Below are positions 46,001 through 61,472 of a stretch of DNA of 64,000 nucleotides, one piece after another. The translations under genes were made by a program, and so were the position numbers. The stretch lies in contig CH003204.1 in assembly GCA_000149265.1 (NCBI GenBank), positions 412,966 to 476,965 of the forward strand. The letters are read 5' to 3'. Source of the stretch: Ciona savignyi (lineage: Eukaryota; Chordata; Ascidiacea; Phlebobranchia; Cionidae). Numbering within the stretch: the first letter of the stretch is position 1; every line of letters begins with the position of its first letter. The notes beneath the pieces are model-generated. The model made no database searches. It was given only the letters and a program-made list of their open reading frames with translations, and was not told the origin of the DNA.

Positions 46001-47176
46001 ATTTCTTTATCGTTTTTATTGATTCGGGAACGATAAAACTCCGACGTATCAATATTTTACGTTTTAATCAAGCCTGATTTTAAGAGAGTAGTATATCATC
46101 TGTAGGTTTTTTGTCGATAGACAATTTTCAATCTTAATTTCTTCAATTAATGCGGCGGGTTCCCAAATGCGCTACGATTGCTTTCAGTAAACTTATATCA
46201 CAGAAACTGCAAACTTATACAAAACTGTACATTTTAGGTGGAGATTAGAACGTAAATATAAATTAGGCATTCAGATTAGCGACATTTAGACGAGATTACT
46301 TTTATTGCTTTAACTCGTCGATTTGTCAGGAAAAAATTCGATTACTTTGACTTAAAATAATACTATCTTAATGGTATGGCATTAATTTTTTATACCTTTG
46401 AAAGTTATAATGGATCAATGTAAGTTCAAATATAGGTTATGACGAAGAAAGGATGTGTGGTTAATGCAGGTTTTGGCTCAACGACGAGGGATGTTAGTTA
46501 TACGGTCTGTGGTATAAGAGGTAGTTCTACACAATAAACTTTTTTAGAATGGCATTTGTGTCCCCTACGGAATGCATTTTCAGTGTAGCCTTTTATAAGT
46601 TAGAAATGATCCCTCTAAGGGGATTACGCAATCAATTATTAAACTCCCGATTCAGGCTGTCGCAGTCCGAAACGGGAAAAATAGAGTTGCAAGGTGGGTC
46701 AAACTGTTCCTCTTGAATGAAAATCGTATAAATGTGCTTTGTATCTCCTTGGCTTTGTATTTCATTATTGATTTTCTGCCATTTTAACTGCAGTGACTTA
46801 CGCACCGTGTTTTAAATAAATTATAACTCTGATATCAAAAGACGCAAGTCAGGTGCCAATCAATCAATTTTTATAGACATCTTTTAAACTCGATTGGATT
46901 AAATACATTATATCCCGCTCTTTTAATAAAGAAAACTTAGTTATCGTTTTATTTCCCCTAAAATTCTTGAAATCTCGTAATAGTTTTATTAAATGTGCAT
47001 ATAGAATTTATTTATTTTATTCATTGTACTATATCGGCGTATAATTGTAAATACATGCACATAGCACAGTGATATATATATTAGGCATTAATCTATATTC
47101 AATTATAGTAAAAATAGGGACTTTTGGGTATTGAAAACCACAGACAAATATTTTCTTTTCAAATTTTCGTTTTCTA
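43093..47176. other. Long intergenic region
   Basis: AT-rich and mostly featureless. A SINE core fragment is readable at about 43530-43640 ('gtttccttgggcaggcactt'). A 97-codon open frame at 44051-44344 has no recognised domain and is probably chance. No further gene was found on either strand. Confidence 0.45.
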
Positions 47177-48921
47177 CTATTTGCATGCCGCTTTTGCCAT
47201 AGAGGGGATAGTTTCCGTCCAAAACTTGAAAATATCCGATTTCACTGAGCGGTCGGCCTTGAACGGTACACCAGCTTCCAAATGCTCTTTCTGCTCTGTG
47301 CTGTACAGCGGCCAGTTCTTTGGAACCGCTTCTCCCTTGTTAGGGTCGCTGGAATTAAAAGTCACACATGGGACGAACATGTTGAATTATAGAATAGGTT
47401 TTAACTTTTAGGTATTAGTTCACTTGTGTATTGGAAGGTTATTATGGGTTAATATTTTGTTGATTTGTGTTTTATTAATTGAAATGCTATAATTTTCTGC
47501 GTTCGGCTGGTTGATATTTTTCTAATATTCACCGAGTCAATTTAATGTTTACAACCAACAAAATATGGAATTGCCGCATATTTGGCAACATTGCAAGGAA
47601 ACTACATGCAATCAACTTGGTGAACTATGATGGGCTTCACTAATCTGCAAGTAGCGGGGCGGGACAACACACTCTTTTGTGTAACAACGGGCGGGACTAC
47701 ACACTCTTCTGCGGTACTGCGGGAAGATCAAGGCATCAGGCTTATTCGTGGTTTCAGCAAGAAAGAGTTAATGCTGATGTGACAAGTCGTATTCTTTTTT
47801 TAAAACCCTACTCGCAAGGCCAAAAATTGTAACTGTGCCCATTATTGTCATTTTTGCCAAAAACTGACATCTCTGGGGTGGAAGATATTTATTTTAAAAA
47901 TTTTAGATTATTTATTTTAAATTTTAAAAGGAAGTGATAGATGTATAAATAAATACTTAAAACAAATGAACTCTAAAAAGCTTAGATTACCCTGAAAAAT
48001 CCCAGAAACAAAAAAGGCATGACTAAATATAAGAAAAATAGCCAACCGACTTAAACTTTTAAGGTGTATGTTAATTGTCGTTGACAGGTATAGTTAAAAA
48101 ATTCGTAATCGTCATTAATCCAGGGGGCAGTCCCGACCGTAACAGACTCGGGAATATAAAAGGTCGGCTATTTTGTGTGTAAATCAATATAAAAATACAA
48201 TCGGACTCATATACATACGTAATCATAATACACTGTTACACCACGCATGTAAAAAAGGTAAACATTTAAAACATTTAGCAATAGGGAATTTTAATACCAA
48301 CTAAAATCTGCGAGTACTCCATATCCATTTTCAACCATTTTCCGAATGTAGAAAAATTAATTAACTCACCCATATTTAGCAAAATTCGTAAGGTACGTCA
48401 TCCATTGGCGACTCATTTGCTTTTCTTCCTCGCTAAATTCGACATCCTGCAAAAGTTGATCTTTCGGTAGAAGCGTAAACCCAAACGTATGTACGATATC
48501 ATCCGCATGGTCGCAGTGGCAGAAGTCCGGCTTGTTTGTTATGCCAGGCGCATGTACAACCGAGTGATTATGGCGTGGTTGGTGCGTCATGTAATAAAAG
48601 TACGTTTTCTTGCCAGCACCTATGCATTACAAGAAAAAAAGAACAATATATTACAAAATAATTATTCGTAAAAACAAACTGCTCAAACGTATGGATGTTC
48701 GAAGATATAATAGTCAGAATGTGAGATGTGGCAGACCTCTTTGTCAGCATTTATTTTACAAGAGGTATTGCCTATATTTGTTTACACCTTTAAGTGACAT
48801 GTGTTAGAAAGGTTTTGGCTGAAAGGGTCACTATGAGGGTACTTTGCATGCACGAGCATAAGGCGGTGTAAACTAATAAAGGGTTCTAAAGCGAGCTAGT
48901 AAATAACTAATACAGAAGACC

Positions 48922-49106
48922 AGGGGTGGGAAACTTCTCTAGTCGGTGGGCCAGATGTGGGAAAATAAAGTCCTTGGTGAGCCGAAGTATTACATAGTAT
49001 TCAATAGTTTAACTTTAAGGTATGGTTAGATACAGTTGGTGGGCAGGACAAATTTGAATCAAGGACCGGACCCGACCCGCTTGTCGTATGCTGCCCATGC
49101 TTGTAC
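48922..49106. mobile_element. hAT-like MITE, degenerate, in esterase B intron
   Basis: Begins caggggtgggaaacttctct and ends 'gtatgctgcccatgcttg', the decayed inverted repeat. Related to 10545-10739 and 23105-23170. No clear 8-bp duplication remains. Confidence 0.6.
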
Positions 49107-51937
49107 AATAGGCAAAAACGGGCATATCGAAGGAATAATAAGTAGTGTATTCGAAGATAGTCTTTGCATAAAACAACAGCTACAAGTATAACTTTAATGC
49201 AGTCTAAGTATTAGCTAACTAATGTATTCAACAAAGAATGTAATATATCTATATTCGTACCTGCATGAGCATCTGATTGCATTATACTGGGCACAATAAA
49301 CCAAGTGTCACCCGAAATTTCTGCCAACATTTTTTCCCATTTTTTCTCGTCTTTATCCAAATCCTTTCCGTAAACCTGTAGAACCTTTGAGACCGCTTCT
49401 TTCATTTTTGTTTCCTTTAGAGAAAACATGTCGATATTAATCCATGGGGGCCAAAAAAACGCAACGGGGATACAACGTAGGCACTCATGACTCATGAGTA
49501 AACCCCTTGTTCGTATTCGGTTTACAAAAGCTATTGAAGTGTGTTTATTATGATGGAGATAATGCTGCATTATTTGTTTGACCGATAAAACGTAATTAAC
49601 GCAAATACCTAAGTCCTTTGTCAAATGTCAAAACCGATTTCGGTTGGTTTTAACCACTTAGCACCTTTTAACTATTGGCCCGACAAGCTACGTACGAGCA
49701 TACCGACAAAATATGAATGACCGAAAACAAATTATTTAATAAAAACGGATAACTTCATTTTTAACAACATAATTTTTTGATTCCCAGTTAAGTATTGGTG
49801 TATAAACCAATGCGTTGGTACAACGCTTAATGTCAAAGCTAAGTAAGTTATTCCTATAACGTACACTTACAGGGATTTGTAAATTAAGGAGTATGCTTTG
49901 AATGAACCCCAAAACAATTTTATCCGAAACACCTGCTTCGTTCATTACTGCGGTCAAAATTCCTGCACCTTCCGAGTTGTTACAACCAACTATATAAGGC
50001 AGATCTGCAGTGCCCTTTTGTTTCCAAACTTTTAGTGGATCGTCCGGTATAAACTTCTTTTCAATCGATGCGGAAAATCCGTGAAACATTCCCTTAAACA
50101 AATCAGAATTAAGATCCTGTGTTACTCCTTTATTTTTCTTCATAAAGACCGTTTTTGTATAGAAATTTGGTACTGAGATTGTAAGAGTAAGTCCGATAGG
50201 GTTAATGCTCTGTAGAGTTAACATCACAGCGACTAATGTCCACAAAATTTTATCGGTATTAAATAGCTGTAACGTTTCTTGATTGTTATGAAGAACCAAA
50301 AACTCTCAATTAGTCCAAGTCAAGGTAGGGATGAAGATGTTATATAAACAATGTTAAATGTAAATCACATTGGAGTTATAAACAAAAAAAAACAAACAAT
50401 TAAAGTTAAGTGAGTATAACATGTTTATCTAGATGGTTACTAACCACAGTCACAACTCATTTTAGCCATGGAATTCCATTAGCGTTCTTATTTAAATAAC
50501 CTGATAATCACACCAACACCATACCTTTTCTTTTTGTAGTTCCTTTTGTACCTTTATCAAGTCTGCCGCTGGAATCTTTTTCAGCTTTTCAATGATAACC
50601 TCTGGCTCAGTATCAGTAATATTGAGCATTGCAAGCATGTCCTTCAATACCTCACTATAAGCGCAGTCTTTCCTGACCATTACTATGAAGGATTTACTTA
50701 TATTTGTTACAAAACTTGACAAAAAAAGAAAAAAAGAGACCATTCATACTTGGGAAGTGGGCAGTTCCGCTGTGTGAAATGGCGCGGTGATATAGACCAC
50801 GTGACTTTGGTGAGATGACGTGCAAACTGACTGAAGTCCCCCCAGCGCTTTCGCCAAATATGGTAACATTTCCTGGGTCTCCTCCAAAGCCTTTAATATT
50901 ATCACGGGTCCACCTAATACAATGTTTGATTGCGTTTGTAAAAAACTGCTGTTTTTTCCTGAGTCAAGTTTTGAGCTCGTGGCTAGGGCGATTTTGGTAT
51001 ACAGAAATCAGTATGTGAATCTTTCGCATTGATCATTTGGTCAACAGGCGTAATAAAAACTCTTAATTATTTTTCCGGTTAGGTTTTTAACACTAAATGG
51101 TCCCGTCGTTTTCGTGTGTAGGTGGTATGAGTATTGATCTCGTAAATCATTTGGTCCTAACGATCATACAAAAAATGTTTAAATACAACTATACAAAAAA
51201 TAACTTACTTTAGCGCCATCGTTTGATCGAATAATCCCATGTTGCCTGACCACTTGGTGTCCGCACCGAGCGTCAAAAACCCAAAAAGGTTTACACGATA
51301 AGTTGGGGACCACAACAACTACGTTGTACAGAGAGGCCAAAACTTGGCCTTGATATAATCCGCCAAAACCAGATGATAGTCCTCCGCCATATAACCAAAC
51401 CATAACCTGAATTATTATATATTACTTGTACCTAATGGCCCTGGCATGTGTTTTTAAGTTATTAAGAATCGCTCTTTTATCAATACACGAAGGTCGTCAT
51501 ACTCGATAAAAAACGTGAAAATCTCAAAAATACAAAAAGATTATAAATATAAAAAAATAACCTTAAAAAATAAAAAAAAACTTAAAAATAAGAAAAATTA
51601 AAAAATCTTAAAATAAGTAAAATTAAAAAACCTCAAAAATAAGTAAAATTTAAAAAAATCAAATATACAAACCAACTTACTGGCAGGCCCGAAGCTTCGC
51701 AAGTGGTAGGGGTATAGATATCAAGATAGAGGCAGTCTTCATTCATATCCGAGTCTAATCCTTTAAATGCTTTGGGAACTGGTATATATTTGAGCAATAT
51801 TTCATTTGCTTCTTTGTCTTGCATTGGAATGGGACCAGGTTTTACAGTTTGTTTTACACCGTCCCATGGCTGTGGCCTGTAAGTATATTGGTTTTCCGAT
51901 CGAATAGCTGTGTGGGTTAGGGTCACTAGCAAGTCCA

Positions 51938-52142
51938 TATTGTCCTTGGGCTAAACACTTATCGGGTATTTCTTGAATGTAGTTGATTGATAGGCTCTAA
52001 AAATTAAAGAACCGCCTTAAACATACACAGCACACTACAATACCTCCAGGTAACCCGACTGTGGACCCGAGATATTCTGACGATTAAAACGCAAGGAGCA
52101 TTTTTTCCATTTATGAAGATGAACATGAATATTCTGTCTTAT
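51938..52142 (+). repeat. tRNA-derived SINE, plus, esterase B intron 1
   Basis: 'tattgtccttgggctaaaca', 'ccaggtaacccgactgtgga' and 'gatattctgacgattaaaac' are readable. It is antisense to the gene. Confidence 0.75.
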
Positions 52143-53490
52143 TAGTTTCCAATGTAACAACTGTAGGATACACTAGGCCTATATATTGCACAATGTAATG
52201 TAAATTACTACAGGGTTTAGAACTGAATAATTTGCGATTTCGACATTGTCCTATTTCTTTATGTGTGTCTAATTGCATGGCTGTCAATTTAGAGGAATCA
52301 CAATTTCCTCATACTTCTTTAAATTGTAAGGTTATAAACTTACTCTTCGGGAGGTTCGAATCTCAATGCTCCAACGGGTGGTTTTGCAAAAGGAATTCCT
52401 GAAAACTTGTAGACTTTTGAGCCACCAATATCCAGAGCCACATCTACTTCCCCCTGCACTTTCCCGTACAGTGTATTTACCACAGGACACGTAGTCATCG
52501 CTATATTGTTTAAAACTAATCGAATACTAATTTTGGTAATTTCGAAAAACAAAACGATTACATGTTATTGTCGTAACATATTAACAGTGGGGTACAGTGC
52601 TTTTACGTTTAAACTTTATCAAAAACAGATAGACGGAAATACGAATACCAAAAAAGTTGTTTAAAGCAAAACTGAAGCTTTTAAAGTTTAATTTATAAAA
52701 CTGAGAAGTATTCAAAATAAATGCTGTTTTTTCTCGTGGCTCATATAAAATATGACATGCATTATTTCTGACTTACAATATCTGGCCCTTTGCGTATTAA
52801 GTACAAAATCCTGGCGTTGGCATTTAATTCTGTGTGCTCTAATTACCTGGTTAAACATTAACTTGAACATTTGTACCGTGACACTGCAGATATGGAACTT
52901 TGTTAAATGTACCTTCTTTTCACATATTTTTTTTCAAATTGCATTGTAAGGCCAATGTATCATATAACATGGAACTTTTATCACCGTGGAACAGTTTCTT
53001 GGGGGAATGAAAGCTGTACAGGAAACAAATTTTATATCATATTACAGGTTTTGCAACACATAGCGATAACGTATTTATCTCGCGTTAAGAAATTTATAAC
53101 CAACTGGGCCTTCAGAATAAATATATGCATGCATGTCATATGTACATGCCTACACCTCACAGCCTAGACGATTGAATAACCTAAAAGAAATAAATAGAAT
53201 GGACTATATTTGACTACAATTCTAATATGTGACTTGACAAAATGTTTGGTAAATTTTAATGAATGAATCTCAATTGACACGTCGTCTTATACGCCTTTTC
53301 AGATCTCCTTTGCCTTTGCAGGAACAGTTTCTATCTATAATTTGAATGCATTTGATTTTACCAAGCGACCTTTACCCACACAGTTACCCACATATAGTTA
53401 CCCACACAAGCCATTATGATTCATTTCGTTACTTATCAAAGGTATATCGGCGGTATATTTTGACGATTAAATAAAGGCCCGCCCACATTA

Positions 53491-53574
53491 TTAACTCACC
53501 CATATTTAGCAAAATTTGTAAGGTACGTCATTCATTGACGACTTATTTCCTTTTCAATCTCGCTAAACTCAACT
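53491..53574 (-). pseudogene. Relic of a third esterase: 3' part of exon 8
   Basis: On the minus strand it matches the last 80 or so bases of esterase exon 8 and the following donor (TATGG|gtgagttaat, as in copy B). A stop replaces the tryptophan codon (TGA at 53532-53534 in CAA TGA ATG ACG) and other changes are present. No other exons of this copy were found, so it is an isolated fragment between the two genes. Confidence 0.85.
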
Positions 53575-53595
53575 TCCGAATGTCGACTTTTCGGA

Positions 53596-53824
53596 AAATC
53601 TGGTCGTTGGCGGCTGTGTCGTTGGGCAAGGCACTTATCGGGCATTGCCTGAACCCAGCGGATAAATGGGTTCTGCTAAATTGAAGGAAGGTGTGTTCCA
53701 TATACAACATACGGCAATAGCCCCGGTAACCCGACGGTGGTCTTGAGGTGATCTGGCGATTGCCCGTGCGTTATCCCTTTTAATTTTCCATTAACGCGGA
53801 TAAAAATGAAAATCCTATCCTATT
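53596..53824 (+). repeat. tRNA-derived SINE between the esterase genes
   Basis: 'gtgtcgttgggcaaggcact', 'cccagcggataaatgggttc' and tail 'aatcctatcctatt'. It sits against the exon 8 relic. Confidence 0.88.
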
Positions 53825-53995
53825 ACTAACACAACAGCGGGTTGGCAAAACCCCTCAAACATAACAAAACTTTGTTTTTATCACACATGCAAAAAAATAA
53901 ATGATGTTAAACAATTAAATTTATTATTAACCAACTGTTAAAATTATTGTCTAGAATATATGTGCTATACGCAAAGAATAATTTACATGACAATT

Positions 53996-58483
<4,488 letters not shown>

Positions 58484-58573
58484 GGTTTTATTTAAATCTA
58501 ATAATAGAAGTATTAAAAATATTTGATGAATCAATTGGTATAATCTTTGGCGGTATGCAGTTAGGGGAAGGTT

Positions 58574-58800
58574 GTGGGACCGAAACCACACGCTGGTTAG
58601 ATGGTTATGTCCTTTGGCAATGTACCTGAATTTTGTTAAATATTTGGTTCTATATCAATACTGAAAAGGTGTCTCAATCATATACATCACAATACTAAAG
58701 CTCCGAAACGCGATGATTGACGCGAGAATCTAAAAATTAACTGTGAACTCTTTTCGGTTTTCCAGTCACAGGAATAAAAATGCTATCTTATCATATCCCA
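58574..58800 (+). repeat. tRNA-derived SINE upstream of esterase A
   Basis: 'gttagatggttatgtccttt', 'aaggtgtctcaatcatatac' and tail 'atcttatcatatccca'. It lies about 90 bp upstream of the chosen start codon. Confidence 0.7.
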
Positions 58801-59562
58801 TTTTCGTTTTAAGTTTGAAGGCAAAAAAACATTGTTTAATTGTCGAGAATATTTCAATCTGCAGCGATGGGTATAACCTTTGCCAATCTCAAACTTCCGA
58901 TGCTTTTTACTCTTAACTGAGGCAACAATAATACCAAAATCTTTGTGATACTTTTAACTCAGCTCCGAAAATACTTATCATATTCGACAGAATATGGAAG
59001 ATGAAAATACCTAACTGTTTCCTATTTACGGAAGTGCATCAGACTATGGTTAATGCTTGTCGTCACAAGGCAGAACACAAACAAACTTCATGCTGTATTG
59101 TTCCTGCTCGTTGATACATAACCGATTTCCGTGACGAGCTTTACACATTGTTTTCTTTCGTTTAGTTTACTTTATTCTTTCACTCCTTCATTTAACCATA
59201 AAAGATTACACAGTTATTTTACGCTAACTTAGCAGGATAAACGCAAAACAGTCTTTAAAGCACACCAGTGTATAGACACGGTATAAAGAAGGAAAAAGTG
59301 ACGCGGCCGTTAATTATATCCAGTCTTGGTCACCCGAAGGACGATCAAAACACATTTATCATAACTACCAAAGTGTGGAAGAAAGGCCCGGAGCAATCAA
59401 TATGCGGATGTCCGATTTCTGATCAACAAACAGTTTGCAGTAAATACAGTTTTGGATTTTGAGTATTTATTACTACTTCACTGATGTGAACCAAGCCAGT
59501 GCGGATTTGGCAATTTCGTTGTGGATCAATATTGTCAACTTGTGTTGACACTGGTGACCAGT
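58801..59562. other. Intergenic, nothing recognised
   Basis: AT-rich, without family-supported exons. The 64-codon open frame at 59268-59462 has no recognised domain. It may include the distal promoter of esterase A. Confidence 0.35.
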
Positions 59563-59839
59563 CAACTGAACCCCTTACAACTGAACCCCTTACAACTGAG
59601 CCCCTACAACTGAACCCCTTTACAACTGAACCCCTTTTAACCGAACGCTTTTAACTGAAAATGGGGTTCAGTTGTAAAGAGGTTCAATTGAAATGGGTTC
59701 AGTTGTAAAGGGGTTTAGTTTAAAGGGGTTCAGTTAAAAGGAGTTCAGTTGTAAGGGGCTTAATTGTAGGGGTTCAGTTGTAAAGGGTTCAGTTGTAAGG
59801 GTTCAGTTGTAAGGGGTTCAGTTGTAAGGGGTTCAGTTG
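59563..59839. repeat. Head-to-head (foldback) minisatellite
   Basis: About six units of 'caactgaacccctta' on the left (59563-59660) face about nine units of the reverse complement 'taaggggttcagttg' on the right (59662-59839). The arms can pair over about 100 nt. Outside, 'gttgacact' words occur on both sides (59545 and 59868), suggesting a foldback element. Confidence 0.9.
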
Positions 59840-61009
59840 TCATGGAACCGTTGACACTAAACTGACAAACAACATTTTTTGTATTTTAAATATGATGTGC
59901 ATAATTTCTGCAAAATAAAAGTTTCCTTAGCGACTTAAGATTTTTACAGCAAATATTCCAAGAGCAATTGTTAAATTAGCTCCAGTCTACCGTCGGTTAG
60001 CCTACTGGGATATTGCAATGTGTATTATATAAAATAAAAACTGTTCTTCCAGTTTTAGTTTGAATTAGTCCACTGTGTAAGTGCCGCTTTGTGCCTTGCC
60101 CAATAACTTTTAACCGACTAGCTCATGAACACTTTCGAACCCATAATGTTTCGGTTGAAACGAAAGACTAACCACCCAAAGTATTCGGCTTGGCTTGAAT
60201 ATACATTTTGATCCATGGGTGCTTCAAGTGTGGTTGAAAACACGCACACATTAGAATGTATTAATGTTACATGACCGCAATCGGTTCCAGATGCCATTGT
60301 ACCGAATTTATGACATTTCCCAACATTTTTAGTGATAACTAAATTTCAACTATTTTACATTTTTCCTAATTCTTAAAACAACATCCTGAGAACAGATAGT
60401 TCTCATCGGAATGTGTCCCCATCGGAATTCCAGAGGAACCCAAAATAAACACCGAAAAACAGGGCCTATTCGACAGACTGTGCAGTTTTTCATTGAAGAA
60501 GAAATAAACACCGAACGCAGCGTTTGAAGTGCTAACTGAGCTCTGAACCAATCTTTAAAATTCTAACTCGTATCCGTTTCTAATTTTGTACGTCTTTCGC
60601 TTAATAGCAGATTATTAAATTGATATGATCTAGTATGTTTAAAAGACTTCTTTTCATTATAGGCTTTATTGATATAAAAAGTATGGCACATTTAAATAAG
60701 CAAATAAACAGGTCAATGTACAGTTTATAGAATCCAACTAAAAATACTAAATACTATTATTAATTGGCACAATGTAAAATAACAGCAAGAAAGTTTAGAT
60801 GGATGTGGTGATTTAATTTTGAATAAACACGCGATGAAGACTGGTCAAATAGCGACTGGTTTTGTCCACTCCCCCATTCTTTATTACTAAATACGTCCTC
60901 ACCGGCAAGACATAGGAATTGTAAGAGTTGATTTCAAATAAACTTTATGGCAATTTTAAGTGAAAACGATAAAAGTCTTACCAAATAACACATCACTTTG
61001 TTATATTGA
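59840..61009. other. Intergenic with a SINE relic
   Basis: A decayed minus SINE lies at about 59985-60182 ('gatattgcaatgtgtattat', 'gtgccttgcccaataacttt'). The rest is AT-rich; no exon was recognised. Confidence 0.45.
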
Positions 61010-61272
61010 TTTGCTTAGTGGATTAGAGCGTCGTCTTTTAACCGAAGGGTTTTGGCCCGAAACTGGTCACTGGCTAGTCGGATGTGTATTTTGACAAGGC
61101 ACTTAAATGCCCAACTTAGTGGATTATTGTTTTTTTTTACCAAATTAAAGGAAGATCTCAATTAAACACACATCACTGCGATAGCTCCGGTAACCCGACG
61201 ATAGGCGCAAGGTAATCTGACGATTCCAGTTCCCCCAATGACTGGGATAAACATGAATATTCTATCCTATCC
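61010..61272 (+). repeat. tRNA-derived SINE, plus, near full length
   Basis: Head 'gattagagcgtcgtctttta', 'gctccggtaacccgacgata' and tail 'attctatcctatcc'. Confidence 0.85.
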
Positions 61273-61472
61273 ACCTAAGGCATATGCCGCAAGAGTAAAC
61301 TAAAATACAGATACCGTAAAAGATTTCAAAAAAAAAATTGCATTAGGTATAAATTATTAAAACAAAATCGTAAGTAACAAAATTTAAATATATATCGAAT
61401 TATAAGAAAATTAGGTATACCCGGACAATTCTATTTTTGGAACAAACTAAAGTAAACTGGAAACCTCCAAGA

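Larger units (their letters stand above)
47177..52498 (-). pseudogene. Type-B carboxylesterase copy B, with exon 3 frameshift
   Basis: Exons: 52344-52498, 51681-51876, 51209-51406, 50750-50913, 50525-50682, 49871-50092, 49261-49414, 48370-48619, 47177-47348. Splice sites and sizes match copy A, except that exon 3 is 198 bp instead of 197: a C run (tcccca) has one extra base, which shifts the frame into ANFW-less nonsense (PNLSCKPFWVFDARC). Without that base the gene would give about 555 residues. The catalytic elements downstream are intact: FGESAGG nucleophile elbow, CNNSEGAG acid and CDHADD histidine. So either the copy died very recently, the allele is polymorphic, or the base is a sequencing error. 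The protein would be a soluble alpha/beta-hydrolase; no signal peptide is clear at MTTCPVV. Confidence 0.85.

Noticed and set aside
58484-58591. Upstream Met giving esterase A an N-terminal hydrophobic leader
   Set aside because: The extension overlaps a SINE and has no counterpart in copy B, whose alignment begins at the M before xxxPVVNTLYGK.
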